DNA of 64,000 nt from Alviniconcha marisindica. Taxonomy: Eukaryota; Mollusca; Gastropoda; Provannidae. Under the pieces are notes generated by a model. The model saw only the letters and a program-made list of their open reading frames with translations, ran no database searches and was not told the DNA's origin. Below are positions 25,361 through 38,376 of this stretch, piece after piece. The position numbers and the translations under genes are program-made. Positions within the stretch are counted from its first letter, which is position 1. The number at the start of each line of letters is the position of its first letter. The stretch spans positions 332,501 through 396,500 of the forward strand of contig JABMCL010003271.1 in the NCBI GenBank assembly GCA_018857735.1, in the 5' to 3' direction.

Positions 25361-28300
25361 CCCTGCTAATTCACTTCAGCCAGGGAATGGGATGAACCTC
25401 CCAGTTGCGCAAGCCCTGTGTGAAGTTGAGTCCGATTCAAACACACACATACACAGAATGATATACACATGCCAAATCAGACATTATGTAAGATTCACTG
25501 ATTCTTTTTCAAAGAAAACTAGTACTCATATCCAAGTATTTCCACTGAAAGTGCCATTAACCCACTTGGCCTCAGACCAGCTGCTGCCCTTTCACTACGA
25601 AATCCCTTGCAAAGGGAAGTAACTGTGTCAAATGATCCCGGTATACAACTTTAAAAATCAATAATAAACACCAAACAAAAGTTTCAGCTCACTTCGTATT
25701 TTTCCCAGTTTGCAAATACAGTGTTCTTGTATATCCAACAGGTTTTGATTTTTTTCACTAAAAAATAAAAGCATCAAAAAACAGAAATCCCAAGTCAGAA
25801 ATGTCCGCATCTGAACGTCGGGTTTTGGGGGGCCTACGGGATAACCGACTTTGCAAAATTTCCAGTTTGAATTTCCAAAGATGAAGCTCCGTGAGTTTGT
25901 TAGGGTGCCCACGGTAAACGACTGAGCCAAATCTCAAAGGATGAAGCTCCAACGCCATTGCTAACAGTAGGGCTTTTGTTTATTTTCGGCCATCTATCGC
26001 GCGTCCACCTCACAACTTTGAAAATTCACAGCATCTCTCAAACTTTGCCGAACTTCGATCAAACGAAATCGCCGGAAGCAGTAAACAATAGCGGAAACGA
26101 GGCTACAAGTCTCGCGAGAATCCCGTTCCTATTTGCATAAGCCGAGAAGCTAGTATAGAGCGTCTGCTAGCTGGCCGCTACCAGGCAGTCTGGGGTTTCA
26201 CGGTAAGAAAAAAGAGCGGGCGGTGACGGGCGGTCTGGGGCCAAGTGGGTTAAGACACACACCATTTTTTATTTTGTTTACAGGTATTAACCACTGCTGG
26301 GTAAACTACGTTATACTGACCACTACACAGACTCCAGTGTTTTTGCCTGAATCCAGAAGACTGAATCATCCAACTTACACTGAGCTGAAGTGAACAGCAT
26401 TGTTGACCTTGGTGCCATCAACAGTGAGACGAGTGTTGTCCTTGAACTGCTTCTTGTCCTGGGGAATCTCGAAACGCCCCACCTGGACCTCCGTGTCACT
26501 CAGCCCACCGTGTGTGATACGCGCATAGCCAAGTCTGTTGTCACAAAGCAGAGGTACATGTAACCCTGACCAAAACATTACCGGAAAGTCCTCCACGATT
26601 ATGGTGATGATGATACAGGCAATGAGAAGGAGGAGGAGGAGGAAGAAGTTAATTTCAGTTGTGCATGTGTCAGTCCACCAGAGGGTCAATCGGCTCAGGC
26701 ACAATAGCAAGTCTTTGAAATCAAAATAACCCAGGGAAACCCTGTTAGTGTTTCTTCATACAGTCACACAACTGCTCATCATCTGTCTTACAAAAGTTCT
26801 TTTCTGGTGCTTGCTGCATATCCAGATGAGACCTTCCCACTGAACAGGATGTGATGACAAAACTTTACTATCTCTGCACAGAAACATTTGCTATATCGCC
26901 TCATCGTTACACAAAACATTCAATAAATATATTACCCGACAATTAATACACTTGACAATTCAATAAAATATGGAGCTTAATAAAACACACACACTCTCAA
27001 ACAGAGACTTCAACACCTGATCTCACGGGAACAGAGGTACTCACCGAATGAGACCCTTATACATGATGTATTCACACCAGCGATCGTGATCTGTCTCATC
27101 AATGTCTTTGACCCCTCCCTCTTTGATGAGGTGGCGGTAGTCACGACTGCCAGGGGCTGAGGTCACGTACCCCAGGAACACTGCTGGATTTTTGCTGAAA
27201 AACAAACCAAACAAACAAAAATATTTTTGATAACAGTGTGAGAGAGAATGCTCACAGTAGCCTTTGTAAACTCACTGCAGTATGACTGGTAGGTACTGGG
27301 AAAACCCAAATGAAAGCAGGCTCAAACTGGCTGTCATCACAATGGTTACAAGCAGTCATCTGTTCTTCAGCTTGTTGGCAAGGAATTTGGCCTGAAGCTG
27401 CAATACCTTAATAAATTACAATAAGTTGATTTTAACACTCACCTGTTCATCAGCTCACTGGCCAGGAACTTGGTCTGAAGCTGTATTATTGTAATAAATC
27501 ATGATAACTTGATTTCAACACTCACCTGTTCATCAGCTCAATGGCCAGGAACTGGCCCTGAAGCTGTATTCCCTTATGATAACTTGATTTCAACACCCAC
27601 CTGTTCTTCAGCTCATTGGCCAGTAACTTGGCCGGAAGCTGTATTACCGTAATAAATTACAGTAACTTGATTTTAACACTCACCTTTTCATCAGCTCAAC
27701 GGCCAGGAACTGGCCCTGAAGCTGCATTACCTTAAATTATGATAACTAGATTTCAACGCTCACCTGTTCTTCAGCTTGTTAGCCAAGAACTTGGCCTGAA
27801 GCTGTATTACCTTAATAAATTATGATAACTTGATTTTAACACTCACCTGTTCTTCAGCTCACTGGCCAGGAACTTGACCTGAAGCTTGTGGTCAAGTCAA
27901 TCACGGTTGTTGCCGTATCACCGTAATAAATTACCATACCTTGATTTCAGCACTCACCTGTTCACTAGCTCATTGGCCAGGAACTTGGCCTGAAGCTGTA
28001 TTACCTGAATAAATTATGACAAATTGATTTCAACACTCATATGTTCTTCAGCTTGTCGGCCAGGAACATGGCCTGAAGCTGTATTACCTTAAGAAATTAC
28101 GATAATCTGATTTCAACACTCACCTGTTCATCAGCTCACTGGCCAGCAACTGGCCCTGAAGCTGTATTACCTTATAAATTATGATAATCTGATTTCAACG
28201 TTCACCTGTTCTTCAGCTCCTTGGCCAGGAACTTGGCCTGAAGCTCGCGGTCAAGTCGATCACGGTCGTTGCCCATGTGGGTCACCACAAAGTCCACCTC

Positions 28301-28570
28301 CTCACCACTGATGTTGACGGTGGCTGTGATGGCAGGGGCAAGTTCTCCTGCATCCACAGCAAAGCGCAATGCAAGGAATGAACAAGGAGATTGGGTAGCT
28401 TGACTGTGTCACAGCTGTTTTTTCCTGGGGAAAGGCCGCCCCGAAATATTCCCCAAACAGGGTAACAAAGTAAACATCAGTAACAAGGACAACAGAGCAC
28501 GTGGGTGAATTTGTAAAATATTTACACACCCAAAGATGCACATCATTATACACATACACATGCATGCGTG

Positions 28571-28649
<79 letters not shown>

Positions 28650-28745
28650 ACACACACACACAAAAGACATAAGGAGTTTGCTGAAATCTATAGTGGACAC
28701 CACTACCAGATCTTCAGCTTGGTATGTATAACTAGACAGAAACAG

Positions 28746-28824
<79 letters not shown>

Positions 28825-28917
28825 CGCACACACACAAGACATAAGGATTTTGCTGAAAGCTATAGTGGACACCACTACCAGATCTTCAGCTTGGTATGTG
28901 TAACTAGACAGAAACAG

Positions 28918-28964
<47 letters not shown>

Positions 28965-29059
28965 GCACGCGCACACACAAGACATAAATATTTTGCTGAA
29001 AGCTATAGTGGACACCACTACCAGATCTTCAGCTCGGTATGTGTAACTAGGCAGAAACA

Positions 29060-29092
<33 letters not shown>

Positions 29093-29105
29093 CGCACGCA
29101 CGCAT

Positions 29106-29151
<46 letters not shown>

Positions 29152-32100
29152 GCACACACAAGACATAAATATTTTGCTGAAAGCTATAGTGGACACCACT
29201 ACCAGATCTTCAGCTCGGTATGTGTAACTAGACAGAAACAGCTCACCATGGGGTGAAGGCAGTAGATGGTGCGTGGACCTGACTATGGGGTACTTGGACA
29301 GGATCAGGTTTCTGGCAGCAGAAAACAAACAATCAGGTTACTACAGCCAAGGTGAAGATAAGAGATGATGTGTGGACCTGACTATGGGGTACTTGGACAG
29401 GATCAGGTTCCTGGTCACAAAGAATTATCAATCGGGTTACTACAGCCAAGGTGAAGATAAGAGATGGAATGTGGACCTGACTATGTTGTACTTGGACAAA
29501 ATCAGGTTCCTGGTCACAAATAACAATCAGTCAGGTCACTACATCCAAGGCGAGATCCTGTCAATTTCAGTACATGTGAATACTTAAGACAATTTCCCCC
29601 TGAAAGAAGATCCAGCATGCTACTTGTTGTTTTTGCGTAAAGAACATCAGCCTGCATTAAAAAAAAATAACTCCACTTAAGTCAATAAAAACAGAGCTCA
29701 GGAGCTGTGTGAAAGTCGAGGTGGCCATCCTGGGCTCCCATCCCTAATAAGTCTATGGTTTCTATGGCCATAAAGCAACACTCAACCAAAATAAAAACTC
29801 AAACTAAACAGCTGACTTTTGTAGTTTCTTGGAGAGAAAAACAGAAGAGGGATCAAAACAAAATACAAAAACAAAAGAGAACATCATGAGGAAGTGGAAG
29901 AAGGGAAGAAGGAAGAAATTAGAACACCTGGCTGCATTAAAAAAAACACACACTTAAGTCAATAAAAACTCAAACTAAAAAGCTGCCTTTTTCGTTTCTT
30001 TGAGGGCGAAAAAGAAGAAGAAGAAGAGGGAGAAAAAGAGAAGAAAAAAAGAAAAGAGAACAAGATGAGGAAGAGGAAGAAGGAAAGAAGGAAGGAAGAA
30101 GGACAACACAGAAACCTGCTTGCTTTCAAAAACACCTAAGTCAATAAAAACTCAAACTAAACAGCTGACTTTTGTAGTTTCTTGGAAGAAAAAGAAGAGA
30201 AAGAAAAAAGAAAAAAAAGAAAAACAAGATGAGGAAGAGGAAAGTAGAAAGGAAGAAAGGAAGGAAGGAAGAAGGCCAGCACAAAAGAAGGAAGGAAGGA
30301 GGACAGCACGGTAACTAACCCCCAGGTGTGGTCCTTGGTGGAGGGGCCAAAGTCCACATACATGCCCAGACGTTCCCCAAGCCACATGCCCAGGTCGTTG
30401 TTGCCCAGAAACGGTTTAGAGGCGTCACTCTCCAGCAAGGTGATCACATCAGCCCCTGAAGAAAGAGGAGGGGGGGGGGGAGTAACAAGATGAGAGGTTA
30501 GAGCCTGCATGCAACAAGTTTTCCTGGTCTTCTCCCATTGCAAAAAACAAAACCCAGCATTCATTCATTGGACCCACTGCTTCTGTGGATCCTGGCTACA
30601 CAAAAAAACCAAATATATCCCACTGTCTTCAGACAGCCATGGTTGCTAACACAAAGTGAGATGCACCAGCTCTGTTCTCAAGCAGTAGTGGGAAAGTGAG
30701 AGGTAGAGTGCGGACACTGTCGTCAGGCAGCAGTGGCTGAGATGTACAAAGCCAGACGTACCAGCTCTGTTCTCAAGCAGTGGCGGGAAAGGGAGATGTG
30801 CAAAGCCAGACGTACCAGCTCTGTTCTCAAGCAGTAGTGGGAAAGGGAGATGTGCAAAGCCAGACGTACCAGCTCTGTTCTCAAGCTGGGAGAATAGGAA
30901 AGGGCGATGTACAAAGCCAGATGTACCAGCTCTGTTCTCAAGCAGTAGTGGGAAAGGGAGATGTGCAAAGCCAGATGTACCAGCTCTGTTCTCAAGCAGT
31001 AGTGGGAAAGGGAGATGTGCAAAGCCAGACGTACCAGCTCTGTTCTCAAGCAGTAGTGGGAAAGGGAGATGTGCAAAGCCAGACGTACCAGCTCTGTTCT
31101 CAAGCAGTAGCGGGAAAGGGAGATGTACAAAGCCAGACGTACCAGCTCTGTTCTCAAGCAGTAGTGGGAAAGTGAGAGGTAGAGTGCGGACACTGTCGTC
31201 AGGCAGCAGTGGCTGACATCACAAAGCCAGACGTACCAGCTCTGTTCTCAAGCAGTGGCGGGAAAGGGCAATGTACAAAGCCAGACATACCAGCTCTGTT
31301 CTCAAGCAGTGGCGGGAAAGGGCAATGTACAAAGCCAGATGTACCAGCTCTGTTCTCAAGCAGTGGCGGGAAAGGGCGATGTACAAAGCCAGATGTACCA
31401 GCTCTGTTCTCAAGCAGTGGCGGGAAAGGGCGATGTACAAAGCCAGACGTACCGGCTCCGTTCTCAAGCAGTCATGGGAAAGGGAGATGTGCAAAGCCAG
31501 ACATACCAGCTCTGTTCTCAAGCTGGGAGAACGGGAAAGGGAGATGTGCAAAGCCAGACGTACCAGTGTTGTTGAGAAGCCAGGCAGACCTCTCCAGGCT
31601 GGGCCATCCCTTGTTGTCGTAGCCAAAGTGATAGGTCCAGATTGCTGCCGTGAACTCTCGGGGCTTGGCCTGACAAAAAGAGGTTGCATGAAGAAGAAAT
31701 AGGAAAAGCATTCAAGCACAACAAAGTCATGCACATAGATAGACAGACAGAGAGACACATAGATAATATGCTTAATGATGATCCTGGATGTTTCAACTGT
31801 GCCCTGCCTGTTGAGGAAAAACAGTCTGGTGGCAAAAAAATAAAAAATAAAACAGCTGTTGATAAATACAGATTAAAGTGTGCAGGGGAAGAGAACCCTG
31901 CAAAATGTTTCTGTTAGGGTCATGTAATCACTGCATCTGTTAGGGTCATATTTGTAACCCCCACCCCTAAAAGAAATTGAAAAAAAGACCCACTTCTGAA
32001 ACTTGTTAGTTGGGAACAAAAAAAGTCAATAGTGATCGGCAATAAACACTGCAGATATAAGTTATAACACGGGACACAACAACCTGCAATCACCTTCTAT

Positions 32101-34388
32101 ACTTCCACCAGGCATGTGAGTAAATTCATTCATGAGGTGGAGAAGATAAACTCCAGTGAGGTCATGACCTGTGTCAGGGTCATGTATCCAGGGAAATTCA
32201 ACTGTGAGGTAGGTAAGAACAAATCCACTGATGTCAGGGCCTGTGTCAAGGTCATGTATCCAGGGAAATTCAACTGTGATGTAGGTAAGATAAAATACAC
32301 TGAGGTCATGACCTGTGTCAAGGCCATGTACCCAGAGAACTGACCTTTTCCTGCAAAGTGTGTCTGTTAGGGTCGTGTCTGTACCCAAAGCCCAAGAGAC
32401 CAACCACCACAATTAGCAGCAGCACTGCAAAAGTTGCAAAACACAAAAAGTTGAATCTTTTCCTTTCCTAAACCACATTATTCATTCATTCCTCATTACC
32501 AAAAAATAGGGCAAACTTAAATTACAACTCATCCATACAAATGGGTAATTAGAGTAGATAGATTCACTGATCATAACAATGCGACCATTATCACCGCTGT
32601 TAACATTTTTATTGCTTCAGTACTCTCACATTTTTACTGCTTCAGTATTCTCCTCCCCCCCCCCCCCCTCCCCCCCACAAACCTTCTCCAAGACACGACC
32701 AGACCAAAAGCAAATGTTTATTTGTTTAAGCAAGCATTTATTCCTTCTCTGTTTCCCTCCATCTGTCCACACACAACAGTGACAGACCATATTTACTTCA
32801 CTGATCTTCACATGCACTCTGTGTGTGTCTTTCTCTCCTTCTCTGTCTTTCTCTCTCTCCTATGGACAAGTTTTTGAAAATGCCAATTTTGACTGATCTA
32901 CTGAAGTCTGCCTGCCTGCCTACTGAAGTCCCACTACATTCATATATTATCTATCCATCTATTCCCCCCACCCCCATCCCCATTCATTTTTACACCTCTC
33001 CCCCCATTCATTTTTACATCTCTCTCACCCCTCCCCCCCCCCCCCCCCCCCCACTTCCTTTTTACACCTCTGCTCTACATAAAAGCCAGAAAAAAGCACA
33101 GGGCACTCACTTGCACGGTGCAGGCCTGTTGGAACACTGATGTTTTTGATGCGGGCAAACACAGTAAAGTCGCTGGAAACCTTGCCACCTGAAACAGTGA
33201 ACACCTGTGTTTTGGGTGCAGATTAATTCACAAGAAACCTTGCCACCTGAAACACTGAACACCTGTTTTTTGGGTGCAGATTAATTCACAGGAAACCTTG
33301 CCACCTGAAACAGTGAACACCTGTGTTTTGGGTGCAGATTAATTCACAGGAAACCTTGCCACCTGAAACAATGAACACCTGTTTTTTGGGTGCAGATTAA
33401 TTCACAGGAAACCTTGCCACCTGAAACAGTGAACACCCGTGTTTAGGGTGCAGACTAATTCACAGGAAACTTTGCCAAGTTGTGGGTGCAGACTAATTCA
33501 CAGGAAACTTTGCCATGTTTTGGGTGCAGACTAATTCACGGGAAACTTTGCCATGTTTTGGGTGCAGACTAATTCACGTGAAATTTTGCCATGTTTTGGG
33601 TGCAGACTAATTCACAGGAAATTTTGCAATGTTTGGGGTAGAGACTAATTCACAGGAAACTTTGCCAAGTTGTGGGTGCAGACTAATGCACACGAAACTT
33701 TGCCATGTTTTGGGTAGAGACTAATTCACAGGAAACTTTACCATGTTTTGGGTAGAGACTAATTCACAGGAAACTTTGCCATGTTTTGGGTAGAGACTAA
33801 TTCACAGGAAACTTTACCATGTTTTGGGTGCAGACTAATTCACAGGGAACTTTGCCATGTTTTGGGTGCAGACTAATTCACAGGAAACTTTGCCACCTGA
33901 AACACAGGGTAGGGTGAAGGAAGAGATGTAGCTGTATAACAGATACACTGCAAAAACAGGTATCCTGTTGTAGTTTATATCCAGTTCAAATCTGGCTGCA
34001 CCCACAGCACTCCACTAACTGATACAGCCAAACTCCTGATAAGAGTTTGAGACTGTAATTTCTAAACCCTTGTCTACACAGTTCAGTGCAAACAACCACC
34101 CTGTTTAAGACTGCTCACACTGCTGGTCTTTCATCCAGGGGTGTGGGGGATGAGGGTGCCCAGGGGAGGGGGTGCTATATCAAGGAAAGACAACCAAACA
34201 GTTGCAACAATGTCAAAAATTTCTGAAAACTTGTGCCTGTTTTTTTGTTTTCACGTTCAAAATGGACTGTACGTTTCTTTCTTTGGTACATGTGCATGGC
34301 TGGTTGGTTTGCTTTGCTTTTTCTTCCGCTTTTTCTTATTTTATTTGGTTCTGCTTTGGGTTCATAATTTGTGTGTTTGTGTGTGCAT

Positions 34389-34447
<59 letters not shown>

Positions 34448-35156
34448 CACATATGTATCTTGTACATGTGTGTGTATGTAAGTGTGTGCGCACGCACGCA
34501 CACGTGTGCATGCGTGTGTGCATGTGTGTGTGCACATGCATGCATGAATGCATGTACGCATACACACACAGCTCACACTTTCACACTCCCATAGTCTCAT
34601 TCCTTGTGCAGACAAACTAAAGGCAAGCACATCAGCTAACCCACTCACCTGACTTCAGCCCCAGAAGAATGAATCCCATGACAATGAGGATGAGCCAGTC
34701 GGTGTGCTCACGGGTGTAGACGCCGCCAGGCACGAAGTTGAAGGCCACGGTCCAGACCTGGAAGAGGACCTGAGCGATGTAGACCAGGTTGGCCAGCGCC
34801 AGAGTGCGACCAGGGGGACACGCAGACACCTGGTTCACCATGGTCGGCCACACGGACAGGGTGTAGACTCCTAGCAGTAGGCCACCTGGCCAGCAGAAAC
34901 CAACAGAGAGGGAAATGTTGACACGCCTGACTGCAAGTGAAGTGTGATCACACCACCAGGTTCACCCATGGCAAGCAACGCCAACTGCTATAATATACTG
35001 TACTCAATCCCAGCAGGAAATTAAAATTGTTGTTTGGCCTCATGGATTAAAGCAAAACCAAAACCTGAATTTAAATGGAATCTGAAAAATTCAATATTAT
35101 TAATAATATTCTACCAGCTGTGTAGGTTCCTAATGATAGAGCAAAGATATATATAT

Positions 35157-35195
<39 letters not shown>

Positions 35196-37579
35196 TGTCT
35201 TCTTGCTTGCACATCTGAGCTGTATGTGTGAACCTGATAATGTCATGCCAATCAGGCTGACTTGAAATGCATCGACTCCCACACATTATGAGTTTATCCA
35301 TAATACACAAGGTCCCTTCGCTCCTAACCCAGTTATCTTCATACCAGTACACCAAAATGTCCGAAACTATACACTAAAACAACTTAATTACTACAGAACT
35401 TTAAAAAAAAGTGGTGTTCAATAAACCACAGCAACATTACATAAAGAAAAAAAGAAAGAAATATATTTTAGCAAAGATGAAAACAGTATGTACTACTCAA
35501 CTCCAGTCTTAAATATATGCACCAGCCAAGTGTGTGAACTGTGATGCAAAAAGAGATCTGACTGGCTACATTTTGCATGTTGCAAGGATTGAATAAAGTA
35601 TGTCCTGATTCTTTTGCCAGTGCAGGTTACCCATACAGGCAAAAGCAGAAACACCACCACGCAATGTATTTGGATGTAAAACTGCATGGTTGCTTTTTCT
35701 TGGGCAGGAAAGATGGCCAGTGTTTCTTGGCCTTGAGTGATTTGGAAGACAAAGAAAGAGGGCTAATTAATGCTCAGAGTCAACATAGTATGATACAACC
35801 TTTGTTAATCCCCTTACTCACTTGTCATTAATGACCTTGAAAACTGGTACAGGTCACTCAAACTGGCATGTACAGGGCAAGCTCAATTGAAGCTATTCTC
35901 CTGCATAGTTTAAGAATTCATCTCATTTCACAGCATCCAACAAAACACAAATACTATGGCACTTTGACTAGTTTTAGCACAATCCTGAGGGGGTATCAGT
36001 AATTATCTCCCTTGAACTACTGTCCTCCGCTACTGGACACACTATATACCACTTGCTGTCAGTATTATCTATCATCTAGACCATTCTCTGCTGCACTTGC
36101 TCACAGCAGTCCACAAAAACTGATCACATCATTCACCTGCTCTATCATTCAGCCCAGTCTCTGCTGCCCTTATTCACAGCAGTCCACAACAACTGATCAC
36201 ATCATTCACCTGTTCTGTCATTCAGACCAGACTCTGCCGCCTTTATTCACAGCAATCCACTACAACAGAACATGTCATTCCTCTGCTCTTTCGTTCAGGC
36301 AGTTCTCTGCTGCCTTTTATTTGTTCACAGAAGCCCGCAACAACAGAACATGTCATTCCTCTGCTCTTTCATTCAGGCAGTTCTCTGCTGCCTTTTATTT
36401 GTTCACAGAAGCCCGCAACAACAGAACATGTCATTCATCTGCTCTATCGTTCAGGCCATTCTCTCTTGCCTTTAGTTTGTTCACGACAGCTCACAACAGC
36501 TGACCTTATCATTCACACGCCCTATCATTGCTGCCCTTGTTCTCAGCAGTCCACAACTGACTATATTCACTTGCTGCAGTCAGTCTACAGCAACTGACCA
36601 GGTGGGTAGATAGTACAGAATGCGTAAGATGACTGTGCTGACACAACCAGCTCACCTGCACAGCCCTTCCAGGTGGGCAGATAATACAGAATGTGTAAGG
36701 TGACTGAATCAACACAACCAGCTTACCTGTATAGCCCTGCCAGGTGGGCAGATAATACAGAATGTGTAAGATGACTGAATCAACGCAAAGAGCTCACTTG
36801 CATAGCGTTGCCAGATGGGCAAATAGTATAGCTTGCCTAAAGTTACTGAATCAGCACAGTGCTCACCTGCATAGTCCCACCAGCTGGGTAGCTAGTACCA
36901 AATATGCATGGTGACTGTGTTGATACATCCAGCTCACCTGCATAGCCCTGCCAGGTGTGCAGATAATACAGAATGTGTAAGGTGACTGAATCAAAACAAC
37001 CAGCTCACCTGCATCGCCCTTGCATGTGCACAGATAATACAGAATGTGTAAGGTGACTGAATCAACACAACCAGCTCACCTGCATAGCCCTTCCAGGTGT
37101 GCAGATAATACAGAATGTGTAAGGTGACTGAATCAACACAACCAGCTCACCTGCATAGCCCTGCCAGGTGGGCAGATAGTACAGAATGTGTATAGCAGCT
37201 GCACCATACAAGGTCCAGATGGGGCTACGGCCAATGCTGTGAATCTCCGACACCCCCACCCCCGCCAGCAGGCTCACCAGCACAGGGGCACTGAAACCCA
37301 GCATAGTACAGCATTACACAATGTGCAAATCACCTCTGTCAAAGCATCTCCTACACATGGACAGTAAAACCCTATATAAAATGTTACACCACACCATGTA
37401 CAGGCTAAGCAGAGTGGCACTAAAACAAAGCAGAGTATAACATTACACCACAAACAAATCACCTTTGTCAAAGGCTCACCCCCACATGGACAATAAACCC
37501 CTACATACAATGCTACACCACACCATGTGTGTGTGTGTGTGGGTGTGTGTGTGGGTGGTGTGGGGTGTGTGTGGGGTGG

Positions 37580-37634
<55 letters not shown>

Positions 37635-38321
37635 CGTGTGTGCACATGCATGCATGCATGCGTGCATGTGTGTGTGCATGTGGTGTGTGGGTGTGTGGTG
37701 TGTGGGTGTGTGTGGGTGCATGCATGCATGTAGGTGTGTGCATGCATGTGTGTGTGTGGGGGGGGGGGGGGGGTGCATGTGGTGTGTGTGTTGGGGGTTG
37801 TGTGTCTGTGTGTGCACGTGTGTATGTGTGAGAGAGAGAGAGAGAAAGAAAACCTGTGACAATCAGAGCTATCACTCACCCCCAAATGCCTGGGAGAGGT
37901 CCGGGGTCCGGGTAACCCCTCACCACCCACCGCGTGATGAGGGAGACCTCCCCAAAGCACCAGTTTGTCAGGAACAGCAGGCTGCCAAAGCCCAGCCCTG
38001 CCTGAACCCAGCCAGGTTGATCCGCCGCTGCAATGGTCTCTGGCTCTGCCTCAACCACATCATCACCTGCAAACAGGGTGACGTTCAGGTCTTTCAGTTA
38101 CAGCACTGCAAGTCCGGCCCGGCCTGAAACCCAGCAAGGTTGATCTACTGCTGCAACCACCTCTGGCTCTGCCTCAACTACATCATCACCTGCAAACGTT
38201 CAACTCTTTCAGTTACAGCACTGTCTCCCTAACTCTGCTTTCAAACCCAAAGCCCAGCTCTGTAAGACTGTTGAAAAAAACGACATAAATACTACCGTTG
38301 TTATTTTCAGTTTGGCAGGTT

Positions 38322-38376
<55 letters not shown>

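Noticed and set aside
25758..25958. 66-codon frame starting [11 protein letters not shown]
   Set aside because: It lies wholly inside the TTAA-flanked mobile element and has no recognised relative, so it is described there and not called a gene.
30723..31758. Frames of 130-180 codons with repeated peptides such as [16 protein letters not shown]
   Set aside because: The 54-bp unit is a multiple of three, so frames stay open on both strands by default. The real exon here is only 31564-31669.
36012..36503. 163-codon plus-strand frame rich in Phe/Ser/His
   Set aside because: It follows a minisatellite within a CWH43 intron and has no splice or start support.
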